From a virus, in IMG/VR virus record IMGVR_UViG_3300034198_013712, positions 1-22,054 of that record: a stretch of DNA of 22,054 nt, one strand, 5' to 3'. Each line of letters begins with the position of its first letter. Position 1 is the first letter of the stretch. Below, piece after piece: positions 13,690 to 20,414 of the stretch. A program made the position numbers and the translations under genes. Below the pieces are notes generated by a model. It worked only from the letters and a program-made list of their open reading frames with translations. It was not told the DNA's origin and ran no database searches.

Positions 13690-16410
13690 TTAAAAGAATG
13701 TTAGTTGTCTCCAGAATACAGAATCTGAATGTCTTGCTATATATAGATATTTTAAATTATCTTCTGTTCTTACCATCCACATTCTTCGACCTTGACGAGT
13801 TGTAGACATACCTGCAGGTATTTGGCCTGCGTTATGGGTTACATCTAAATCAACATCTAAATAATATAGACGAGCGTTGGCGTTAGTTTGGATATATAAT
13901 CTACTTTCTCCATCGTAAGCATACATTGTACCTGTTGTTAGTACCTCACCTATTTGTACACCTAATAAAGATGCTCTTGGGAATTCAAGTTGCATAGTAT
14001 TAATGTTATATTTAGTATATCTTGTAGTAGAGTTACCTTCAAATAAGTAAATATATTTTCCTCTATTAGCAGCAGAACCTGATGGTCCGTATCCATAAAT
14101 CCATTTTAGTTCTCCTCCTGTTGTTCTTAGAGCATTAGGTATAATACTATAAACACTTGTTGAATCAAAAGCAGTTGTTAATGCTACAGTAAGAGTATTA
14201 CTAGTATTAGCAGTAATAATATATTCATTACCTACGTTTGTTCCAGCTGAAATTCTTAAACGAGCACCCGCCCAAAAGTTAGAAGGCCAGTTTTTATTAC
14301 TATCAGTTAACACAGTAGTAGTACCAGAAGTACATACACCATGTCCCCAAGTTGAAGCCATACTTGATGTAGTAAAAATATTAGCAGTAGCTGTAGCATT
14401 TGCACTTATAGACATTGATATAAACTGAGGAGCTGTAGGTGCTATATCAAATGATCTATAAAATGTACCTGCAGGGATACCTGATCCTGTAATTGGGGCT
14501 CCTAATGGTAAAGCTAAAACACTCGCTGATAAACTAGCTGTTACATATACAAATGGTGCTCCATTGACTGTACTTCCAGATACAAAATAAGTACTACCAG
14601 TATAAGGAGCTGGGTCTAATCCATAACTCGCCTGGAATGAGGCAGATGAAATAATATTATATCCCCAAATTGCTCCTGCTATTGTAGCAGGAAGGACTGA
14701 GTTTAATGTTAATGATTGGGATGTATTACTAGCTATTAAGCGATAATAAGTAGTAGGACTTTGAGCTGTGTTATTCCATATTTGTAGTACTTTACCAACA
14801 TGCTCATTTGTTATCCAGTTTTTAGACACATCAAAAATTGGAGAAGTAGTATGAGAGTTTAATGTAGCATTAGCTGAAGGTGTACTGCTCATACCATAAG
14901 TAAATTGGGTAGGGCCTGTGCCTGCTGTTAATGCAGTAGATAAAGGGTATGAACTTGTTACTACAAAAAATCCATTATAAAAAGATGCATCAGCTCCTAA
15001 AGCCCCAGATACAAAGATTCTATCTCCATCTTTAAAAGAATGGTTAGCAATTGTTGTTACAGTTGCTACTGCTCCAGTTCTAGTAATAGTAGAAATTGGA
15101 AATTTCATTTCAGTACTAGAAGAATATTGAGCATATGCTATATTAGTAGTACCCCAATCAAATACTTGAGAAGGAGACCACGAATTACTTTCATCTGAGT
15201 ATTGGGCTAATGTAGCATTAGCTGCCCCCATCATATAATACTTATCATCATCAGGTACTATGTCATATAAATTACTAGCACTTAATGGAAAATCCCAGTC
15301 ATGACCTATAGTGATAGTATTATTAGTATTTCTAATAATAGTATGTTCTTGACCATTAGTTAAATTTCTAACTTTATAATTATTAAATTGGTCTGGGGTC
15401 CAAGTTTTAGTGCTATCAGTAAATGAACGAGATGAAGCAGATGTTATAGATCCTGTGTCATATGCTGCTACAATTGTACTATCAATCCCTTCAATATATA
15501 ATTCAGAAGCAGCAGTATATGAAGGTATAACTCCAGTTTGACTATGGGCTGAGAACCATTGGCCTCTAAGTGGTTCCCACCAATAATGGGTAAAGAATGA
15601 ACCAGCTGTTGTATTAGTAATATAATGTAATGTTCCACATTTAACCACACATTCACTTGTAATATCTAAAGTAGTAGTTAAGGGTAAATCTAAAGTTATA
15701 ACACTAGATTCAATGACTGCTCTTGAACCATAAGAAGTGCTAGGTGTTAAGAAAGAAGAATCCCAACCATGATTATAAGCATTATGAGTATCTATAGCAT
15801 GCCAGTTAGCATCTGCAAAGTATAAGGTATCATTATTATTATAAAGAATAGTTCTTACAAAATATTGCTGTGAGGTACCTAAATAAACTCTAATTTGATA
15901 ATTTCTCCATTGATTTATTCTCCATTTTTTAGATGAATCGGTTACATAACCAAGACCAGTTCCGCTATTTGCAAAGCTAGTTATTGTGAGATAGTCAAAA
16001 GTTGTTGGGTCAGACACAGCTGTTATGGTTCGTTCTTGTCCTGCTCCTAATCCATTTATAACTTTTATTTTATATCCTTTAACTGTTTCACCAGCTAAAA
16101 ATGCTCCAGTAATAGTGGAACCACTTCCACTTATGGCGTAAGTATGATAACCATCATCTACTTTCCAAGTACCAGTACATGTACTAGTTACACCAACAGG
16201 TACACCTGCATTTAGATAAGACCATGAGTCTGAGTATGTATCATATCTAAAAAAGTCAGTGTTGTTAATAGCATATATATATTGGTTACCACTACCTGTT
16301 AATGGAGGTAAAATAAATGTATTGGTTGCAGCTGTGGTGAATGGAAGATATCTCATCCATTCCCATATTGGTTGGTCTACTATTTTTCTAAGTCTGTTTA
16401 CTAATGCCAT
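13690..16410 (-). CDS. Large virion structural protein with four DSxKxW modules
   Basis: A 906-residue protein beginning MALVNRLRKIVDQPIWEWMR, an opening I associate with conserved structural proteins of environmental T4-like phages. Four copies of a module recur at residues about 158, 332, 527 and 703. Each has a core DS(S/T/N)K(K/T/N)W (DVSKNW once), then about 12 residues to a VRI/RLRI strand, and then an I(T/R)xNTxxTLT-like segment. The spacing is about 175-195 residues. Between modules there are Trp/Tyr-rich beta segments and Ser/Thr/Ala-rich linkers. The C-terminal part has YIYLFEGNSTTRYTKYNINT and ends LYIARHSDSVFWRQLTFF. There is no signal peptide or coiled coil. A repeated beta domain in a long tail or neck fibre is the best interpretation. 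No enzyme motif is evident. Confidence 0.8.
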   Translation of the reverse strand: MALVNRLRKIVDQPIWEWMRYLPFTTAATNTFILPPLTGSGNQYIYAINNTDFFRYDTYSDSWSYLNAGVPVGVTSTCTGTWKVDDGYHTYAISGSGSTITGAFLAGETVKGYKIKVINGLGAGQERTITAVSDPTTFDYLTITSFANSGTGLGYVTDSSKKWRINQWRNYQIRVYLGTSQQYFVRTILYNNNDTLYFADANWHAIDTHNAYNHGWDSSFLTPSTSYGSRAVIESSVITLDLPLTTTLDITSECVVKCGTLHYITNTTAGSFFTHYWWEPLRGQWFSAHSQTGVIPSYTAASELYIEGIDSTIVAAYDTGSITSASSRSFTDSTKTWTPDQFNNYKVRNLTNGQEHTIIRNTNNTITIGHDWDFPLSASNLYDIVPDDDKYYMMGAANATLAQYSDESNSWSPSQVFDWGTTNIAYAQYSSSTEMKFPISTITRTGAVATVTTIANHSFKDGDRIFVSGALGADASFYNGFFVVTSSYPLSTALTAGTGPTQFTYGMSSTPSANATLNSHTTSPIFDVSKNWITNEHVGKVLQIWNNTAQSPTTYYRLIASNTSQSLTLNSVLPATIAGAIWGYNIISSASFQASYGLDPAPYTGSTYFVSGSTVNGAPFVYVTASLSASVLALPLGAPITGSGIPAGTFYRSFDIAPTAPQFISMSISANATATANIFTTSSMASTWGHGVCTSGTTTVLTDSNKNWPSNFWAGARLRISAGTNVGNEYIITANTSNTLTVALTTAFDSTSVYSIIPNALRTTGGELKWIYGYGPSGSAANRGKYIYLFEGNSTTRYTKYNINTMQLEFPRASLLGVQIGEVLTTGTMYAYDGESRLYIQTNANARLYYLDVDLDVTHNAGQIPAGMSTTRQGRRMWMVRTEDNLKYLYIARHSDSVFWRQLTFF

Positions 16411-16411
16411 A

Positions 16412-16924
16412 TTAACTGAATGTTAAATTATTTCTTAATGCTATATATGCTTGTCTTGATCCTAATACGAAGTAATGTTCTGCTGGGGTGATTGTGGAGT
16501 TAGCTCCACCCAAATATGTTAAATTATGGTTAACAATAGTTTGAGGAACAGTTACAACTTCTATCCTTTGTAAGCCTGTAGAGTTTTGGTTAGCAGAAGG
16601 TTCTAATAATTTAGTTATACGTCTCATTAACTCTGTTTGTTCACCAACTAATTGTAATGTTTCATCAGAGGCAGGTATAAGAATATTATCAATGAATATT
16701 TGTAATCTTCCTTCACTTGACATTGAAGTTGTATCATAATTCAATGTTAATACATTATTTTCAATGCTACCTCCAGCATTAGGATCTGCAAAATTATAAA
16801 TAATCTGGTTAGTGGTTACATTTGTAATAATCAACAGTTGTTCTAATGTTATAACATCTGTTGTGTTAAATGTAACAGTTTTAGCAGCAGCATTAAAACT
16901 ATAATTTTCAAATAGTATTTTCAT
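16412..16924 (-). CDS. Conserved phage structural protein, function unknown
   Basis: A 170-residue protein opening MKILFENYSFNAAAKTVTF, with LEQLLIITNVTTNQIIYNFA, LTLNYDTTSMSSEGRLQIFI, and a C-terminal HYFVLGSRQAYIALRNNLTF. The first 90 residues look like a small beta-sandwich. A short helix with LVGEQTELMRRITKLLEPSA follows. Similar proteins are common next to fibre genes in marine T4-like phages, but I know of no function. Its start overlaps the 3' end of the 52-residue ORF by 17 bases, and its stop is one base from the next start, so it lies in a coupled operon. Confidence 0.75.
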   Translation of the reverse strand: MKILFENYSFNAAAKTVTFNTTDVITLEQLLIITNVTTNQIIYNFADPNAGGSIENNVLTLNYDTTSMSSEGRLQIFIDNILIPASDETLQLVGEQTELMRRITKLLEPSANQNSTGLQRIEVVTVPQTIVNHNLTYLGGANSTITPAEHYFVLGSRQAYIALRNNLTFS

Positions 16925-17066
16925 TGGATATTAATCTATATTGTTCCCCAGATGTACTTTTGTTTTGCAATTCAATCATAACTCGCTCAGATTGATATTG
17001 ATCGTAGCAACTAAAGACTGTAGTCCATATTCTTTCTTGTAATAATTGTACTTCGTATGTTGTCAT
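16908..17066 (-). CDS. Small 52-residue protein, function unknown
   Basis: A short ORF filling the gap between the collagen/YadA-like gene and the 170-residue gene. It starts at the ATG at 17064-17066 and ends with TGA at 16908-16910, overlapping the next gene by 17 bases. It begins MTTYEVQLLQERIWTTVFSC, has YDQYQSERVMIELQNK in the middle, and ends YRLISNENTI. The beta-helix-like pattern (hydrophobic strand, then amphipathic helix with R-x-M-x-x-x-L) and exact filling of the gap argue that it is real. Without it there would be 161 bases of non-coding DNA in an otherwise compact block. Start context is TTTATTACCATG with no Shine-Dalgarno. Confidence 0.65.
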   Translation of the reverse strand: MTTYEVQLLQERIWTTVFSCYDQYQSERVMIELQNKSTSGEQYRLISNENTI

Positions 17067-17068
17067 GG

Positions 17069-17078
17069 TAATAAATAT
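17069..17078 (-). promoter_or_regulatory. Variant of the conserved intergenic motif before the 52-residue ORF
   Basis: TAATAAATAT on the plus strand (9 of 10 match), only 2 bases upstream of the ATG, in the 19-base gap after the collagen/YadA-like gene. The closeness to the start makes a promoter for this ORF itself doubtful. It could serve the genes that follow. Confidence 0.3.
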
Positions 17079-17085
17079 ATAAAAA

Positions 17086-17958
17086 TTATCCTAATGCTAT
17101 TGCATAAGCAATTGATAATGCTTGTAAATTAACTCCATTTTGGATTATACTTCCTGATACAGATAATGAGCCTGATATTTGTACTTCATTTCCTGCGGCA
17201 TATATTAAATTACTTCTATTGCTATTGTCAGTTCCATTACCTACAATAAAAGCTGCAGGTACAGATGATGTAGCGTTCCATTGACCCTGTGCATGTTGAT
17301 GGTCAGCTAATGCTATTGTTTGATAACCCTCTGCATGTGAATACGATCCTGATGCTATTGTTTCTTGGCCTTCAGCGTGTGAGTAGTCTCCTTTTGCTTG
17401 TGTATAATCTCCTTCAGCATGTGAGTAGTTTCCTATTGCTTTAGTAATACTTCCTTCGGCATGTGAGTTTTCTCCTGTTGCTATATTACCTTCTAATCCT
17501 TGAATAAGAGAACCCGTTATAGTTTGATTGCCATTAAAATTATTTGAACCCGTAGTTGCAAATGAGCCTGTTTGAGTATTTATTATAAAACTACTTGTAG
17601 CACTATTTAAAACGTAGTTTGGAGCTAAGGAGGCAGTAGATGCATATGATGATGATAAAACATTTAAAGACCCAGTATTAGCGGTTGTTAAAATATTATT
17701 ACCATTTATAATGGCTGAACCACTGATGTTAACACTTCCACTAAAAATAGTTAGGCCGATATTTGTAAATGTGTTTGAGCCAGATACTATTACAGAACCT
17801 GTTACTATTAAACTTCCACTTACAGTTTGATTACCAATAAATGCATTTGATCCAGTAGTTGCAAATGACCCTGTATCAATACTACCAGAACCTGCTGGTC
17901 CTTGTGGGCCTGGGGGACCTTGAGGTCCAGTTGCGTTTACGACTATGACCCTTGCCAT
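17086..17958 (-). CDS. Collagen-like and YadA-head-like fibre protein
   Basis: A 290-residue protein. It opens MARVIVVNAT and then a collagen-type stretch GPQGPPGPQGPAGSG (residues 11-25). Beta repeats of the type TGSLIVTGSVIVSGSN (about 30-150) follow. Residues about 163-225 carry four copies of SHAEG at 14-residue spacing, in units like GxYSHAEGxxTxAxG, plus a degenerate HAQG. This is the Hep_Hag/YadA-head left-handed beta-roll repeat (PF05658) of trimeric adhesins. The segment AAFIVGNGTDNSNRSN after the roll, and a GSLSVSGSI tail, are usual in phage fibres of this type. The protein is probably trimeric, with the collagen stretch helping trimer register. Role in host adhesion is inferred. 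It ends SIAYAIALG without an intramolecular chaperone domain. Confidence 0.85.
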   Translation of the reverse strand: MARVIVVNATGPQGPPGPQGPAGSGSIDTGSFATTGSNAFIGNQTVSGSLIVTGSVIVSGSNTFTNIGLTIFSGSVNISGSAIINGNNILTTANTGSLNVLSSSYASTASLAPNYVLNSATSSFIINTQTGSFATTGSNNFNGNQTITGSLIQGLEGNIATGENSHAEGSITKAIGNYSHAEGDYTQAKGDYSHAEGQETIASGSYSHAEGYQTIALADHQHAQGQWNATSSVPAAFIVGNGTDNSNRSNLIYAAGNEVQISGSLSVSGSIIQNGVNLQALSIAYAIALG

Positions 17959-17962
17959 TATA

Positions 17963-18349
17963 TTATCGGGTTACTTCTTTGCTTAAACTAACTTGTCCTT
18001 CTAATAATCGAGTTACTGTAGTACCTGATGTTATTTCTAAATCGTATCGTGCTGATGCGAATGTAAAAGCAGAAGCTGAAGCTGCTGATATAAAAATTCC
18101 TATTGATCCTGAAGTGGGTGGGGTTGTACCATTACTTCCACTAAAATTTAATCCTGTTCCATCGGCTGCTAATGAGCTAGATAATATAGCATATGTGATA
18201 GGATTATTATCAGCATAATTAGATCTAATCATCATTTTACCACTATATCCTGTTAAATCAATAGGAGTATTATTAGAATCTTTATATTGGATTTCAAAAT
18301 TTAATGTTGATCCTTGTTCTATTGTAAATGAGTATTTTCCAGCAGCCAT
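17963..18349 (-). CDS. Small structural protein with a beta-sandwich, BppU-like N-terminal fold suspected
   Basis: A 128-residue protein reading MAAGKYSFTIEQGSTLNFEI, then QYKDSNNTPIDLTGYSGKMM and IRSNYADNNPITY. The C-terminal half has GSIGIFISAASASAF, RYDLEITSGTTVTRLLEG, and QVSLSKEVTR. The order 'polarised linear term, D-L-T-G-Y, R-M/I-R, ..., Y-D-L-E, ..., L-x-G-x-V-x-L-x-x-E-V-T-R' is typical of small phage baseplate or fibre-attachment domains such as the BppU N-terminal domain. I regard that assignment as tentative. It lies between fibre genes and stops 4 bases before the next start, so it may be an adaptor or assembly factor for those fibres. Confidence 0.75.
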   Translation of the reverse strand: MAAGKYSFTIEQGSTLNFEIQYKDSNNTPIDLTGYSGKMMIRSNYADNNPITYAILSSSLAADGTGLNFSGSNGTTPPTSGSIGIFISAASASAFTFASARYDLEITSGTTVTRLLEGQVSLSKEVTR

Positions 18350-18352
18350 GAA

Positions 18353-18384
18353 TTAGATTTTGTTATAAATATTAACAAATCTAA
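18353..18384. other. AT-rich inverted repeat surrounding the conserved motif
   Basis: Arms TTAGATTTTGTTA (18353-18365) and TAACAAATCTAA (18373-18384) pair with one bulged base, leaving TAAATAT as the loop. The structure covers the stop codon of the 86-residue gene and ends a few bases before the ATG at 18349. It has no T-run in the right place for a terminator, so a protein-binding site or an mRNA structure is more likely. Confidence 0.55.
18363..18372 (-). promoter_or_regulatory. Conserved intergenic motif upstream of the BppU-like gene
   Basis: Exact TTATAAATAT on the plus strand, 13 bases before the ATG at 18349, in the loop region of an inverted repeat. Candidate late promoter element. 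Confidence 0.5.
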
Positions 18385-18641
18385 CCTAGATTATTATAAA
18401 TAGAAAATGCAGTTGTGTGGTCTTGAAGCATTAATAATATAAAGTAATCTAATTTAGAATCATCTAAATAAAAATCTCTAATCATTTGGTCAAATTCATC
18501 AACTCTAGTTTCTATAAATACTATTTTTTGAGATAAATCAGATGGATTATTAAATAAAGTAATACGTACTTTAGCATCCATAGTATCAAGTAGTTCTAAA
18601 ATGTAATTTGTACCTAGTTGTGTAAATTTATTTTGTATCAT
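18381..18641 (-). CDS. Small acidic helical protein, function unknown
   Basis: An 86-residue product if started at the ATG at 18639-18641, which lies 4 bases after the upstream fibre stop. An ATG at 18692 would give 103 residues but overlaps the conserved C-terminus of the fibre gene by 47 bases, so I prefer the shorter form. Neither start has a Shine-Dalgarno. The sequence MIQNKFTQLGTNYILELLDT is followed by KVRITLFNNPSDLSQKIVFI, ETRVDEFDQMIRDFYLDDSK, and YFILLMLQDHTTAFSIYNNL. It is acidic, helical and Leu/Ile/Phe-rich. No family is recognised. A small gene right after a long fibre gene is often a fibre assembly chaperone, but that is inference from position. Confidence 0.65.
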   Translation of the reverse strand: MIQNKFTQLGTNYILELLDTMDAKVRITLFNNPSDLSQKIVFIETRVDEFDQMIRDFYLDDSKLDYFILLMLQDHTTAFSIYNNLG

Positions 18642-18645
18642 GTTT

Positions 18646-20406
18646 TTATGATGGATATATTCCGAAACTATATTGGTTAACTTGAGGTCCATTCGCTACA
18701 CTAGTACTAACTTGTAATGATATTTCAGCGCCTAGTGCAACTGATGCACTGTTAATTGTATTAGAATATAAACCAGCTGCTTGTCCTCCAGATATGTTTA
18801 TTTGAATATTTGTAGCTACACCATTAACTCTAACAATAAATGTAGTAAAACTAGTAGCAACAGCGGCACCATTAGTTCTTATATAAATATTTTTTAGTAA
18901 CCCGGCAAATGGAGATGCTATTTGGCGTTGTGTTTCAGTACCAGATACAGTTGTAGTTCCAAATGGTAAATATGTTACTACAGGATTTGTAAAACCCGTA
19001 CCAGCATAGTTACCAAATATAGTAGAGCCGAGTAATGAAGTTGTTAATATATTTCCACTAGTATCTACACCTAACATTGCTACTTCAGTCCCGGGAAATG
19101 CTCCTGATCCTGTGTAAGCAGGTAATGCCATTTGTAGATTATTCATACTCCACCAAGCAGCTTCACCAACACTCCCAGCATTTGTGCCTTTTAATACTCT
19201 AAGTCTATCTTGATAGAGATCAATCATTGAAGCAGAAGTATAAGTACCACCAGGAGCACTGAATCCAAGTTGACCTCCTTCATTTACACTATCACGTGCT
19301 CCTAAGGTTAGTGTGTTTTCGGATGGCCCTAAACTAGATGATCCTATAACTGCACTACCTGTTATTATTATATTTTGGTTTAATGTGTTAACAAATGATG
19401 CTGTAAGTGCATTTGATGATGATAGTGCGGCAAAATTAGATATTGATGATATAGATGTGCCAAGGCTATTTCTTAATTGAATACTTCCCACAGAAAGCTG
19501 GACTATTGTAGCTCCTAGTGTATCTGAGTATGATGCTGTGAGTGCATTTGATGAAGTTATAGCTCTTGAAGAAGATATAGCTTGAGAAGCACTTTGAGCC
19601 CAACTTGAGGTTACTAGATAAGTACCGGGGTTGAGAAATGATGAAGTTGATGCAAATGAAGCGCTTGTTATTGATCCTAATAGTAAAGATGCTGTTAATG
19701 CAAATGATGATGTTATTGCTCTAGAGGCAGATATAGCTTGAGAAGCACTTTCAGCCCAAGATGCTGTTCCAAATAAACTTCCTGTTAATGACCCGGATGC
19801 TCTTAATGCTAATGAAGCTGTAAGTGTATTGATTTGGGTTAAAACTGTAGCATCGCTACTAAGTAATGCTAATCCACCAAGTGAAGAAGTTTGTAAACGT
19901 TCACCTAATTTTGTCGAATAAGAAGCAGTTAAAGCATTTGTAGCGTTATTAGCCCAAGATGCGGTCCCCTCTAAAGAAGCAGATATTCCACCTGAAGCTG
20001 TAATTGATGAGTTTGATGGGTTTATTATAATGTTTACTCCATATAAACGTTCTTCTGTAAGTGGTGAGTTAAAGGAGTCAACTGCGGTTAAATAAAAAGG
20101 AGCATTAGTAGTAGATCGTTGATTTAGTATCACGGAAGCAGTTACAGCACTAGTTGCCCACGATGCTGTTCCAATTAAAGCACCAGTTAATGACCCTGTA
20201 AATGAAGAAGTAACTGAGGTAGCATTTATCGAGCCTGTTATAGCAACGCTTCCAGTTACTCTTAATGAACCTGTTATTACAGCACTACCACTATATGGAA
20301 ATGGGTTACCACTACTTCCACCTGTTAAAGCATATGATGCTGTAGTAGCAAATGAAGCAGTATCAGCATTTATTAGGTTATTATTTATTTTAGTTATATT
20401 AGCCAT
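18646..20406 (-). CDS. Tail fibre protein with GTASWA-type repeats
   Basis: A 586-residue protein. The N-terminus MANITKINNNLINADTASFA leads into Ser/Ala/Thr repeats: TGSLRVTGSVAITGSI, SFTGSLTGALIGTASWATSA, and several copies of ESASQAISASRAITSSFALTA. These alternating small-residue repeats form long beta fibres in many environmental myoviruses. From about residue 340 to 440 there are non-repetitive segments (GGQLGFSAPGGTYTSASMI, YQDRLRVLKGTNAGS). The last ~110 residues (NYAGTGFTNPVVTYLPFGTT to VNQYSFGIYPS) look like a compact jelly-roll-type tip domain that could bind receptor. It is strongly similar in repeat type to the truncated gene upstream and separated from it by only 8 bases. The pair likely form a fibre operon. 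The start ATG at 20406 is chosen because the MANITKINNN opening follows directly on the upstream stop. Confidence 0.85.
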   Translation of the reverse strand: MANITKINNNLINADTASFATTASYALTGGSSGNPFPYSGSAVITGSLRVTGSVAITGSINATSVTSSFTGSLTGALIGTASWATSAVTASVILNQRSTTNAPFYLTAVDSFNSPLTEERLYGVNIIINPSNSSITASGGISASLEGTASWANNATNALTASYSTKLGERLQTSSLGGLALLSSDATVLTQINTLTASLALRASGSLTGSLFGTASWAESASQAISASRAITSSFALTASLLLGSITSASFASTSSFLNPGTYLVTSSWAQSASQAISSSRAITSSNALTASYSDTLGATIVQLSVGSIQLRNSLGTSISSISNFAALSSSNALTASFVNTLNQNIIITGSAVIGSSSLGPSENTLTLGARDSVNEGGQLGFSAPGGTYTSASMIDLYQDRLRVLKGTNAGSVGEAAWWSMNNLQMALPAYTGSGAFPGTEVAMLGVDTSGNILTTSLLGSTIFGNYAGTGFTNPVVTYLPFGTTTVSGTETQRQIASPFAGLLKNIYIRTNGAAVATSFTTFIVRVNGVATNIQINISGGQAAGLYSNTINSASVALGAEISLQVSTSVANGPQVNQYSFGIYPS

Positions 20407-20414
20407 AAATTATC

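Noticed and set aside
17952-18218. Plus-strand ORFs, for example at 17952-18218, 1280-1495 and 21130-21378
   Set aside because: Each lies antisense inside a well-supported minus-strand gene, has low-complexity translation, and lacks a ribosome site or a homologous-looking domain.
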